Below are positions 8,735-16,637 of a DNA stretch of 64,000 nt, piece by piece. Both the position numbers and the translations under genes were made by a program. Every line of letters begins with the position of its first letter. Position 1 is the first letter of the stretch. Origin of the DNA: CAKSHP01 sp045590935 (GTDB taxonomy: Bacteria; Bacillota; Clostridia; UBA1381; UMGS1253); the NCBI GenBank assembly GCA_045590935.1, contig JAZNSA010000018.1, forward strand, positions 1 to 64,000, read 5' to 3'. The notes beneath the pieces were generated by a model. It did not search any database. It was not told where the DNA came from and saw only the letters and a list, made by a program, of their open reading frames with translations.

Positions 8735-8754
8735 TATGTATACCTCTAATCCTT

Positions 8755-8931
8755 TTATTTCTCAGTATGATATAAAAATGGGTCCGCCCAAATCCAAGGA
8801 ATTGTTTCCTTCGCCTTAACCTCATCCATCAAAAACTTAATATCATTCATCAAAAGGTCGCCTTTTCTGAATATAACATAATCCTCTTTGTTAGATTCAA
8901 ATGCCGTTTCCTCGTCCATTCCAAGTTGCAT
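8755..8931 (-). pseudogene. 58-codon fragment resembling part of a glycoside-hydrolase-like protein
   Basis: The frame starts MQLGMDEETAFESNKEDY and ends IPWIWADPFLYHTEK, stopping just before the MFS gene. The PWIWADxxxxH segment, preceded by a helix DIKFLMDEVKAK, recalls TIM-barrel glycosidase-like proteins of gut Firmicutes. The fragment is far too short for such an enzyme, and the only purine-rich ribosome site (AGGAAGGG) is about 15 bases from the ATG. I read it as an internal remnant. A bona fide small protein is less likely but not excluded. Confidence 0.4.
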
Positions 8932-8952
8932 ATATATTTTTATATACCCTTC

Positions 8953-9882
8953 CTATTTACCACAAAAAAGCTCTGTCGACAAATACCTGTCGCCGGAATC
9001 AGGAAGCAAAACAACAATGTTTTTTCCTTTGTTTTCCACTTTTGATGCAAGCTTAACAGCCGCCGCCAAAGCCGCTCCCGAAGAAATTCCAACTAAAAAT
9101 CCCTCGCATCTTGCAACCTCACGACCATATTCAAACGCTTCCTCATCAGCTATTGCGATGATTTCGTCTATAATTTCAACGTCGAGCGTTTTTGGAACAA
9201 AGCCCGCTCCAATTCCCTGAAGCTTGTGCGCTCCCGCACTTCCTCCCGACAAAACAGCCGAGCCCTTTGGCTCAACTCCAACAATTTTAACCTCGCTATT
9301 TTTGCTTTTTAAAAACTTGCCCGTTCCCGAAATTGTTCCGCCTGTTCCGATTCCTGCAACAAATATATCAACATTTCCCTCCATATCTTCCCATATTTCA
9401 GGACCTGTCGTTTCAAAATGAGTTTTCGGATTAACGGGATTTGTAAACTGACCTGCTATAAATCCGCCGTCCAATTTTTCAGCTAATTCCTCTGCCTTTT
9501 CAATTGCCCCGTTCATTCCCTTTGCGCCGTCCGTCAAAACAACCTCTGCGCCATACGCACTAACGAGATTTCTACGCTCCACGCTCATCGTTTCAGGCAT
9601 AGTCAAAATCAATTTGTACCCTTTTGAGGCACATATAGCCGCAAGTCCGATGCCTGTATTCCCGCTCGTCGGCTCAATTATAACCGCATTCTCCTTTAGA
9701 CGCCCCTTTTTTTCTGCATCCTCAATTATCGCCTTCGCAATCCTGTCTTTAACAGAGCCTGCGGGATTAAGATATTCAAGCTTTGCAAAAAGGTTTGCCG
9801 CAAGGTTATATTTTTTTTCAATTCCCGAAACTTTGACAAGCGGTGTTTTTCCGATAACTTCGTCAAAAGATTTATAAATCAT
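8953..9882 (-). CDS. cysK: Cysteine synthase A (O-acetylserine sulfhydrylase)
   Basis: PLP-dependent beta-replacement enzyme forming cysteine from O-acetylserine and sulfide, 309 residues, full length. The PLP lysine K45 is in NPAGSVKDRIA, the substrate loop PTSGNTG is at 71-77, and the phosphate-binding GIGTGGT loop and C-terminal PDSGDRYLS are present. There is no cysE in the window. It lies alone between the remnant at 8.9 kb and a second MocA oxidoreductase on the same strand. Confidence 0.96.
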   Translation of the reverse strand: MIYKSFDEVIGKTPLVKVSGIEKKYNLAANLFAKLEYLNPAGSVKDRIAKAIIEDAEKKGRLKENAVIIEPTSGNTGIGLAAICASKGYKLILTMPETMSVERRNLVSAYGAEVVLTDGAKGMNGAIEKAEELAEKLDGGFIAGQFTNPVNPKTHFETTGPEIWEDMEGNVDIFVAGIGTGGTISGTGKFLKSKNSEVKIVGVEPKGSAVLSGGSAGAHKLQGIGAGFVPKTLDVEIIDEIIAIADEEAFEYGREVARCEGFLVGISSGAALAAAVKLASKVENKGKNIVVLLPDSGDRYLSTELFCGK

Positions 9883-9920
9883 ATATCTAATCTCCCTTTA
9901 CTCTGCTCTTATAAAAGCCA

Positions 9921-10973
9921 TTAAATCTTTTCGCCAAGGATTATAACCTGACCTTTCTCAACAGACTCAAAAGCAGCCTCCATAGTTTTTAAAACCCTCA
10001 TCATTTCATCGTGCTTAACAATCTGCTCTTCTTTTCCGTCAATCGCTTTGCAAACATTTCTGTAAAAATCGTGAACATCAGATTTTGGAATTTCAAGCTC
10101 ATAAGTATCCGTTGTTATTTCATCTCTCGGAGCCATAGTCTTTGTTAAGCCCGCCGCCATTTGAACAGGAATAACATCACTCTCGTGCCAAGCCTTGCAC
10201 TTAACAACCTTGCACTTTTCTCTCCAATCTCTTATAATCGCACTGCCGTCCTTCGCCTGCATATAAAATCTCGGAAGCGCAATAAAGTTATACGTTCCAA
10301 CCTCAATATACGTCTGCACACCATCTTCAAACATAAGAATCAGCTTAAATTCATCGTCTACCTCAAAATTAGTAATGTGCGAAAATTGGCAATATACCTT
10401 TTCAATCTTCTGCTTAAAAATTTGAAGCATCTGGTCTATAAGATGAACACCCCAATCAAAAAGCATACCGCCGCCATACTCCTTTTTCCTTCTCCAATCG
10501 CTCGGAATACCTCTTGACCCGTGAATTCTTGATTCAATATTTAAAATCTTACCAATCTCACCGCTACTCGCAATCTGCTTCATTGCAAGAAAGTCAACAT
10601 CCCATCTGCGGTTTTGATGCGTTGTAAAAAGCTTTCCCGCCTCATTTGCCGCATCAATCATATCCTGCAAATCCTTACTGTTTATTGCAACAGGCTTTTC
10701 ACAAATAACATTTTTTCCCGCTTTAAGCGCCTTAATAACTATTTCCTTATGCACGTCATTGGGCGTTGCAACCGTTACCAAGTCAATCCTTTCGTCCGCC
10801 AAAACAGCTTCAAGACTATCATAAGCAAAAATTCCGTTTTGCTTTGCCAGCTCTCTTCTTTCTTCCTTTGTATCATAGATACCCGCAAGATTAACAACGT
10901 CGCTTACCAATGCATTTTTGCAATGCCAGCCACCCATTCCGCCATATCCTATTACACACAAATTCTTTTTCAT
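9921..10973 (-). CDS. Second Gfo/Idh/MocA-family oxidoreductase
   Basis: Gfo/Idh/MocA dehydrogenase of 350 residues. GYGGMG lies at the N-terminus, the NAD signature is VICEKPVAI, and the helix GGGMLFDWGVHLIDQM matches the catalytic domain. It is only distantly similar to the family member at 5.9 kb, so this is not a recent duplication. Its translation start is duplicated: a 21-base block holding ATG and the first codons occurs again 31 bases upstream, where it would encode MKKNLL and stop. The substrate is unknown; a role in sugar or inositol-like metabolism is inferred from the family. Confidence 0.88.
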   Translation of the reverse strand: MKKNLCVIGYGGMGGWHCKNALVSDVVNLAGIYDTKEERRELAKQNGIFAYDSLEAVLADERIDLVTVATPNDVHKEIVIKALKAGKNVICEKPVAINSKDLQDMIDAANEAGKLFTTHQNRRWDVDFLAMKQIASSGEIGKILNIESRIHGSRGIPSDWRRKKEYGGGMLFDWGVHLIDQMLQIFKQKIEKVYCQFSHITNFEVDDEFKLILMFEDGVQTYIEVGTYNFIALPRFYMQAKDGSAIIRDWREKCKVVKCKAWHESDVIPVQMAAGLTKTMAPRDEITTDTYELEIPKSDVHDFYRNVCKAIDGKEEQIVKHDEMMRVLKTMEAAFESVEKGQVIILGEKI

Positions 10974-11010
10974 ACTAAAACTCCTATAACAAATTCTTTT
11001 TCATACTAAA
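10959..11010. repeat. 21-bp direct repeat duplicating the start of the oxidoreductase
   Basis: The sequence CAAATTCTTTTTCATACTAAA occurs at 10959-10979 and again at 10990-11010, an offset of 31 bp. On the minus strand each copy contains ATG AAA AAG AAT TTG. The upstream copy has its own G-rich ribosome site but stops after six codons, so it forms a tiny leader ORF directly before the real start. Confidence 0.85.
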
Positions 11011-11400
11011 CCCCCCATAAAAGTATTATTTAATGCATCAAAGGCACACTAAACATCTCATAACATTATACCATCATTGAGGATTAAAAGCAAGACAATA
11101 TCATATTTTTATTCAGTCAAAAGCAATTTTTCTTAAAGATTTTTAAAAAACCCTTTGTTTTTTCAGATTTCTAAACTTTATCCACATTTGATTTTCGGCA
11201 TAAAATACACATATATTTAAAGTATACCACAACTTTTTTTGAAATTCAATTCGTTTAGGTTATTTTTTCTAAAACTATATACAGATTTTTGCTTTAACAA
11301 TGAATTACTGCGGATTTTAATATATGCTCTTGATTTTATGTTCGAGTATGTGGTATTATTATTATATGAAATATTTATTTTTATGAGAGGTAATTTTTAT
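11011..11400. other. AT-rich intergenic region upstream of the pseudouridine synthase
   Basis: About 390 bases, very AT-rich. Frames open here but have no ribosome site or coding character. A weak promoter-like pair (TTGATT, 18 bp, TATTAT) lies near 11330-11360, just ahead of the plus-strand gene. I see nothing else. Confidence 0.4.
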
Positions 11401-12108
11401 ATGCGTATTGATAAATATCTTTCTTCTTCGGGAAAAGGCTCAAGAAAAGAGATAAAGCAGTTTCTAAAAGACGGAAAGGTCGCAGTTAATGATAAAATTA
11501 TTAAAAATGCGGATTTCCAAGTAGATGAAAATAACGATAAAGTCCTTTTTTTCGGCGAAGAAATTATATATAAAAAGTTTATATATCTTATGCTAAACAA
11601 GCCGGCGGGCTATATAAGTGCAACGGAGGACAAAATGCTTCCCGTTGTTTCATCGCTTGTCCCGAGCGAGCTTGCTCATTTTGAGGTCTTTTGTGCGGGA
11701 AGACTTGATATTGATACAACAGGGCTTTTGCTTTTAACAAACGATGGGGCTTTTGCACATCACTTAATGTCGCCAAAGCATCACATCGAAAAAAAATATT
11801 ATGCTCTCATAGATACGCCTGTAACGGAAATTGACATAGAAAAAATGAAAAACGGAATAACATTGGATGATGGTTATAAATGTATGGAAGCAAAGCTTGA
11901 AATTATATCAACCAAAAATAACCAAAGCGAAATATACCTGACTATATGCGAGGGTAAATTTCATCAGGTCAAGCGTATGTTTGAGGCTGTTGGCAAAAAG
12001 GTTTTAAGCCTGAAAAGAGTATCAATAGGCGGTGTTTTGCTCGACGCCTCGTTAGAGGAGGGCGAAATGCGCGAGCTTACCGAAGAGGAGCTTTCGCTTC
12101 TTATGTAA
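11401..12108 (+). CDS. 16S rRNA pseudouridine synthase, RsuA/RluB family
   Basis: Pseudouridine synthase of 235 residues. An N-terminal S4 RNA-binding domain covers about residues 1-55 (MRIDKYLSSSGKGSRKEIKQ). The catalytic domain carries GRLDIDTTGLLLL, with catalytic D103. The KPAGYISA and GKFHQVKRMFEAVGK motifs are also present. The ATG at 11401 follows a GAGAGG site; longer upstream frames lack coding character. The domain order matches RsuA, which modifies 16S rRNA, though RluB/E/F relatives share it. The stop codon falls inside the edge of an intergenic repeat. Confidence 0.92.
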   Translation: MRIDKYLSSSGKGSRKEIKQFLKDGKVAVNDKIIKNADFQVDENNDKVLFFGEEIIYKKFIYLMLNKPAGYISATEDKMLPVVSSLVPSELAHFEVFCAGRLDIDTTGLLLLTNDGAFAHHLMSPKHHIEKKYYALIDTPVTEIDIEKMKNGITLDDGYKCMEAKLEIISTKNNQSEIYLTICEGKFHQVKRMFEAVGKKVLSLKRVSIGGVLLDASLEEGEMRELTEEELSLLM

Positions 12109-12196
12109 ACGATGATTAAATCGCAATTAAAAAAGCCTCCTCATCCGTCAAACCTTATGGTTTTTCACCTTCCCCTCAAGGGAAAGGCTTGAGGCA
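12105..12196. repeat. Dispersed palindromic intergenic repeat (class 'CCTCATCCGTC')
   Basis: The block begins GTAAACGATGATTAA and continues with CTCATCCGTCAAACCTTATGG and CACCTTCCCCTCAAGGGAAAGGCTTGA, which contains a hairpin. The same CCTCATCCGTCAAACCTTACGG...CCTTCCCCTCGAGGGGAAGGCTTGA text recurs at 54908-54971. The 15-mer GTAAACGATGATTAA recurs inverted near 46123-46137, next to another repeat. It is non-coding and probably a MITE- or REP-like element. Confidence 0.7.
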
Positions 12197-12324
12197 TAAT
12201 AATTTTATGTTATTTCATCATAAAACCATAATTATTTTCATACGTGCCTAACATTTGAATTTGCTTTTTGTTCATCGGTAAACCTTTATTGAACCACACG
12301 ACTATTGCGTGATTTTCGTTATAC

Positions 12325-12370
12325 AAAAAAGGGCGTAGCAAATGATTTTTCATTTTGCTGCACCCTTTTA
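12325..12370. terminator. Terminator 3' of dpaB
   Basis: A long stem pairs AAAAGGGCGTAGCAAATG with CATTTTGCTGCACCCTTTT around a T-rich loop. It has A/T tracts on both sides and mainly serves the minus-strand dpaAB operon. Confidence 0.8.
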
Positions 12371-12395
12371 TTTCACTATCAAATTGTCATTTTCC

Positions 12396-12974
12396 TCAAA
12401 AAACAATTGGCTGTAGCTGAGTATAATCAAGTGCACTTTTTGTTGCTTCCAAAACCAAATCAAAGTTGCAAACAAGCGATTTCGGTTTTTTTTGAGGGTC
12501 ATCCTCCCCAAACGGCACAAAGAACACATTTTTTGAATTAATAAGCGTCATAATATTTCTGCCACTTGCGCCAAGCCCGTCATTTGTTGCAAGTGCAATA
12601 AGAAGAGGTCTGTTATTTCTCAAATGCGCCTTTGCCGCCATTGTTACCGCCGTATCTGTTATTCCGTTCGCCAATTTTGCCATTGTGTTTCCTGTGCAAG
12701 GACAAATTATCAAAATATCAAGCAGTTTTTTTGGTCCTATCGGCTCAGCATCGCTTATTGTGTGTATAACTTTTTTCCCGCAGATTTGCTCCGCTTTTTC
12801 AACAAACTCCTCTGCTTTTCCAAATCTTGTATCCGTTGCCCACGCCGTCTCGCTCATTATTGGTACTATATCGCACCCTACCCCCTTTAATGCCTCAAGT
12901 TGCCTGAATGCCCCATTAAAGCTACAAAACGAGCCAGTTATTGCAAATCCGACTGTCTTATTAAAAAGCTCCAA
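12396..12974 (-). CDS. dpaB: Dipicolinate synthase subunit B (DpaB/SpoVFB)
   Basis: Flavoprotein-like subunit of dipicolinate synthase, 192 residues, full length. It makes the spore-core chelator dipicolinic acid together with DpaA in the mother cell. Recognisable are GFAITGSFCSF at the N-terminus, the CPCTGNTMAKLANGITDTAVTM segment and the VPFGEDDPQKKPKSLV stretch. It directly follows dpaA with a one-base gap. In Bacillus the pair is under SigK; I could not define a SigK promoter here. It is strong evidence for an endospore former. Confidence 0.95.
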   Translation of the reverse strand: MELFNKTVGFAITGSFCSFNGAFRQLEALKGVGCDIVPIMSETAWATDTRFGKAEEFVEKAEQICGKKVIHTISDAEPIGPKKLLDILIICPCTGNTMAKLANGITDTAVTMAAKAHLRNNRPLLIALATNDGLGASGRNIMTLINSKNVFFVPFGEDDPQKKPKSLVCNFDLVLEATKSALDYTQLQPIVF

Positions 12975-13859
12975 CTATATCCCCCCTAACATTTGCAATT
13001 TATCAGCTATTGACTCATATATAATCTCTCCCGATGCCTTTGGCGCAAATCTCCCTGGAAGCGACATAGCTATTATTGGCTTTATATTAAGCTTTTCTGC
13101 CACCTCTAAATCAATTCCTCCCGGCTTTGATGCAAGCTCAATAACAACGCAATCTTCTCTTATTTCCATAAGCTCCTCATATCCTATAACAACGCTCGGC
13201 ACAGTATTAAAAATAAAATCCGCCTCTCCCAAAGCCTTTTTCATTTCAATTATATCGTACGCCTCGCATCCAAAAAGACTTGCTTCCAAGCGTGCCGCTT
13301 CGCTCCTTGCCGCAATCGTAACCCTTGCCCCAAGGCCTTGCAGACCCCTTGCCAAAAATTTTGCTATTCTTCCAAATCCAACTATAACGCACCTGCTTTG
13401 CAAAAGCGAAGCAGCTGAATTTTGAATTGCAAGCATAATTGCACACTCCGCCGTTATTGCAGCATTTTTCATAACAAGCCTTTCGCTTTCAAAATAATCA
13501 AAAAATTTTATATTTCTCTTGCCTAAGTCTTCCTTTAGCTTCTTTGAAATATTTCCGCCTAAAACAATATGACTCTCATTTAATCTGTCTAAAACACTTT
13601 CCGCAGTAATTTTGTTTTCAATATTTTCCAAGCAAGGTGCATTAATAAATTTCTCATCCTTCAAAACGGGCAACGGCAAAACAATAAATTTACTTTCATC
13701 AATTGCATATTCAAGCTTGTCGCAAGCTTCAATTTTTGGATTTAAAAATTTTTTATCAATTCCGTAAACCCTCAGTGTAAGCCCATCATTTACTGCTTTT
13801 TCGGCAAGATATACCATTCTCATATCTCCGCCAATTATTAAAATACTTTTATTTTCCAC
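12975..13859 (-). CDS. dpaA: Dipicolinate synthase subunit A (DpaA/SpoVFA)
   Basis: NAD(P)-binding subunit of dipicolinate synthase, 294 residues. An N-terminal domain begins IIGGDMRMVYLAEKA. The dehydrogenase-like domain holds VIVGFGRIAKFLARGLQGLGA around residues 155-175 and a late KPGGIDLEVAE segment. It converts a dihydrodipicolinate-pathway intermediate to dipicolinate with DpaB. The two genes form a simple two-gene operon ending in a strong terminator. Genes asd, dapG and dapA, which follow dpaAB in Bacillus, are absent here. Confidence 0.95.
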   Translation of the reverse strand: MENKSILIIGGDMRMVYLAEKAVNDGLTLRVYGIDKKFLNPKIEACDKLEYAIDESKFIVLPLPVLKDEKFINAPCLENIENKITAESVLDRLNESHIVLGGNISKKLKEDLGKRNIKFFDYFESERLVMKNAAITAECAIMLAIQNSAASLLQSRCVIVGFGRIAKFLARGLQGLGARVTIAARSEAARLEASLFGCEAYDIIEMKKALGEADFIFNTVPSVVIGYEELMEIREDCVVIELASKPGGIDLEVAEKLNIKPIIAMSLPGRFAPKASGEIIYESIADKLQMLGGI

Positions 13860-13999
13860 TTTAACGCCACCCCATATTCTCTGTTTATAAACAACAAAAT
13901 CTCATTTTCATTGCATTATCATAATATGAAAATTGTTTTCTTTTGTGCATACGACATAAAAAAGATACAAAAAACATACAACCAATTTAAAATAAAGTC

Positions 14000-14028
14000 T
14001 TGCAAATTTTTGAATTTTGTATTATTAT
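14000..14028 (+). promoter_or_regulatory. SigA-type promoter before the RpiR operon
   Basis: TTGCAA and TATTAT are separated by 17 bp, about 50 bp upstream of the RpiR gene start. It probably drives the whole plus-strand operon through ispH-S1. Confidence 0.55.
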
Positions 14029-14075
14029 ATATAGTGTGATTTTATGTACAAGTCTTTTTTGAAAGAAGGGATTAA

Positions 14076-14957
14076 ATGCAAAATAATACTCTGCTTCAAA
14101 CTCTTGCGCAGAAAATGAATTCATTTAGTAAAGGTCAAAAGAAAATTGCCGAATTTATTTTAAATCAATATGATAAAGCGGCATATATTACTGCGGCAAA
14201 GCTTGGTACAAGCGTTGGGGTCAGTGAGTCAACGGTTGTGCGGTTTGCTGTTGGGCTTGGATTTGATGGCTACCCCGCCTTGCAAAGAGAGCTTAAGACT
14301 TTGGTTAAAACTAAGCTGACAGCCGCTCAACGACTTGAGGTTACCTCTGACAGAATTGGCAAAAACGATATTTTAACAGCCGTTCTTGAATCGGATACGG
14401 AAAATATAAAATCAACTCTTGAAGAAATTGACAAGGCGCAGTTTGAAAAAATAACAAAATCAATTATTTGTGCTAAAAATATATACGTTGTCGGAGTAAG
14501 AAGCTCCGCCGCACTCGCCTCGTTTCTTTCCTTTTATCTCAATCTCATCCGTGGCAATGTGCGTTTAGTTCAATCGGCAACGGCAAGTGAGCTTTTTGAG
14601 CAAATATTCAGGATTGAGGAGGGCGATGTTTTAATTGGAATAAGCTTTCCGAGATATTCTAAGCGTACGCTTAAAGCAATCAAATATGCAAAAAGTCAGG
14701 GTGCAACCGTTATAGGAATAACAGATAGCAGCTCTGCCCCTGTTTCGATTGAATCGGATTATTGCTTAGTTGCAAAAAGCGAAATGGTATCTGTTGTTGA
14801 TAGCCTTGTAGCCCCGCTAAGCGTTATAAATGCACTTCTTGTTTCTATATGTATAAGCAAGGAAAACGAGGTTTTGTCAGCTTTTAACAAGCTTGAAAAT
14901 ATCTGGGATGAATATCAGGTATACGAAAAAGAGCACACGAAAGGAACATCTGAATAG
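14076..14957 (+). CDS. MurR/RpiR-family transcriptional regulator
   Basis: RpiR-family regulator of 293 residues. The N-terminal helix-turn-helix (about 1-77) contains TSVGVSESTVVRFAVGLGFDGYPALQREL. A C-terminal SIS sugar-phosphate-binding domain covers about 125-260 (YVVGVRSSAALASFLSFYLN and GISFPRYSKRTLKAIKYAKSQGA, both typical). It would bind a phosphosugar and control transcription. It overlaps the next gene by one base, which is odd because the operon behind it is housekeeping. The effector is unknown. Confidence 0.9.
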   Translation: MQNNTLLQTLAQKMNSFSKGQKKIAEFILNQYDKAAYITAAKLGTSVGVSESTVVRFAVGLGFDGYPALQRELKTLVKTKLTAAQRLEVTSDRIGKNDILTAVLESDTENIKSTLEEIDKAQFEKITKSIICAKNIYVVGVRSSAALASFLSFYLNLIRGNVRLVQSATASELFEQIFRIEEGDVLIGISFPRYSKRTLKAIKYAKSQGATVIGITDSSSAPVSIESDYCLVAKSEMVSVVDSLVAPLSVINALLVSICISKENEVLSAFNKLENIWDEYQVYEKEHTKGTSE

Positions 14958-16180
14958 TGGAAAAAATTGCAGTAATAGGCGGCGGTGCCGCAGGTCTTAT
15001 GGCGGTGGGCAGGCTCGCAGAGCGAGGTAAAAATGTTGTTTTAATTGAAAAAAATCCTATGCTCGGAAAGAAAATAAGAATAACGGGCAAGGGTAGGTGC
15101 AACGTAACAAACGCTTGCGATATTGAAGATATTTTAAAAAATGTTCCCGTAAATGCAAATTTTTTATACAGTGCTTTATATACCTTCTCAAACGATAACC
15201 TTATTGAGCTTTTAAACAACCTCGGTGTTGAAACAAAGGTAGAGCGTGGCGGAAGAGTTTTTCCCGCAAGCGACAATGCAAAGGATATTGTTGAGGCATT
15301 AAAAAAATATGCATTAAAGTCAAACGTGCATCTTCTGAAAAAGGAAGTTTCAAGGCTTATTGTTGAGGACAGCATCGTTCGCGGGCTAGTGTATAGCAGT
15401 GGCGAAAAGCTTTATTGCGACAAGGTAATAGTCGCAACGGGTGGAAAATCGTATCCGCTGACAGGCTCAACGGGCGACGGCTATAAATTTGCAAAGCAAG
15501 CGGGGCACAATATCATCCCCACGAAGCCATCTCTTGTACCGCTTGAAATATATGAGCATTTATGCAAAGACTTGATGGGGCTTTCGCTTAAAAATATCAA
15601 ACTTACGCTTTTGAATAGCAAAAACAAAGTTATTTATGAGGATTTCGGCGAAATGATTTTTACCCATTTCGGAGTAAGCGGTCCTGTTATTTTGTCAGCA
15701 AGCTCACATATAAGAAATATTGAAAACGACAAATACTGTATTTGTATCGACTTAAAGCCTGCGCTTGATGAAGCTCAGCTTGATATGAGAATACTAAGGG
15801 ATTTTGAAAAATACTCAAGAAAGCAGTTTTTAAATGCACTTGACGACCTTTTACCAAAAAAACTCATTCCCGTAATAATAAATTTATCAAAAATTGAGCC
15901 TCACAAATCGGTAAATCAAATTTCAAAAGACGAAAGAAAGCGCCTTGTTTCACTTTTAAAGGAACTTCGTTTAAGCGTTAAAGGCTTCAGACCGATAGAG
16001 GAAGCAATTGTTACGTCAGGCGGCGTAGATGTTTTGCAAATTGACCCGTCTACAATGCAATCAAAGCTCGTTTCAGGGCTTTACTTTGCGGGAGAGGTTA
16101 TAGATGTAGATGCCTATACGGGCGGATTTAATCTTCAAATAGCTTTTTCTACAGGTTATCTTGCAGGAGATAATGCATAA
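14957..16180 (+). CDS. BaiN/HI0933-family FAD-dependent oxidoreductase
   Basis: Flavoprotein of the HI0933/BaiN family, 407 residues. The FAD-binding GGGAAGLMA motif is at the N-terminus. The family stretch KKIRITGKGRCNVTNAC is at about 40-56, followed by VIVATGGKSYPLTGSTGDGY and the C-terminal GGVDVLQIDPSTMQSKLVSGLYFAGEVIDVDAYTGGFNLQ-type motif. One family member reduces bile-acid intermediates; most members have no proven substrate, so I give no symbol. It uses a GTG start overlapping the RpiR stop. In Clostridia it is often next to cmk and ispH, as here. Confidence 0.9.
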   Translation: MEKIAVIGGGAAGLMAVGRLAERGKNVVLIEKNPMLGKKIRITGKGRCNVTNACDIEDILKNVPVNANFLYSALYTFSNDNLIELLNNLGVETKVERGGRVFPASDNAKDIVEALKKYALKSNVHLLKKEVSRLIVEDSIVRGLVYSSGEKLYCDKVIVATGGKSYPLTGSTGDGYKFAKQAGHNIIPTKPSLVPLEIYEHLCKDLMGLSLKNIKLTLLNSKNKVIYEDFGEMIFTHFGVSGPVILSASSHIRNIENDKYCICIDLKPALDEAQLDMRILRDFEKYSRKQFLNALDDLLPKKLIPVIINLSKIEPHKSVNQISKDERKRLVSLLKELRLSVKGFRPIEEAIVTSGGVDVLQIDPSTMQSKLVSGLYFAGEVIDVDAYTGGFNLQIAFSTGYLAGDNA

Positions 16181-16203
16181 TAAAAATTAAAGGATGTGAT
16201 TTT

Positions 16204-16614
16204 ATGAACTTCGGAAGCAAGGATATTGCAACCGCAGCCATATCAATCTCTATGACATCTGACAGAGAGTCAGAAAAAAAATTAAAGCAGCAGTACCTTT
16301 CACTTGGCATAAAAGCTGCGGCGGCAGATTACGGCGGCGATTTTACTAATTCAATAACAAAAATAATTGAGCGTGCAGTTGTGTGCGCAAGGCGTGAGGG
16401 CGTTATTGACGATTCCCATCTGGAGCAGGGTGCTGTTGCAGGTGCGGCGCACGAAGCTTTATCTCAAATCGCATCTAAGGCTATTGGTTTGTCAGTAGGC
16501 GGAAAAATCGGAATTGCCCGTTTCGACGACCATATAAGCGTTTCAATCTTTTTTACTGTTGGGCTTTTAAACCTTAATGAGGTTGCAATAGGTTTGGGGC
16601 ACAGAGCAGTTTAA
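16204..16614 (+). CDS. HutP-family protein
   Basis: A 136-residue protein of the HutP family. In Bacillus, HutP is a histidine- and Mg-dependent RNA-binding antiterminator of the hut operon. Family similarity is clearest in the middle and end: GVIDDSHLEQGAVAGAAHEAL and the GLGH terminus, aligned with HutP's EAL and GINH. The two metal-ligand histidines of the HutP HALYH segment are not conserved at those positions. There are no hut genes nearby. It sits between the BaiN-like gene and cmk, a conserved clostridial place, so its function is probably different. Confidence 0.8.
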   Translation: MNFGSKDIATAAISISMTSDRESEKKLKQQYLSLGIKAAAADYGGDFTNSITKIIERAVVCARREGVIDDSHLEQGAVAGAAHEALSQIASKAIGLSVGGKIGIARFDDHISVSIFFTVGLLNLNEVAIGLGHRAV

Positions 16615-16637
16615 TAAAAATTATAAGGGTGGTAAAT

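Noticed and set aside
5894..10973. The two MocA-family genes as a recent duplication
   Set aside because: Beyond the family motifs the two proteins share little sequence, so they were acquired or diverged long ago.
11239..11400. Long N-terminal extension of the pseudouridine synthase
   Set aside because: The extension is hydrophobic AT-rich noise; the S4 domain starts exactly at the ATG at 11401, which has a ribosome site.
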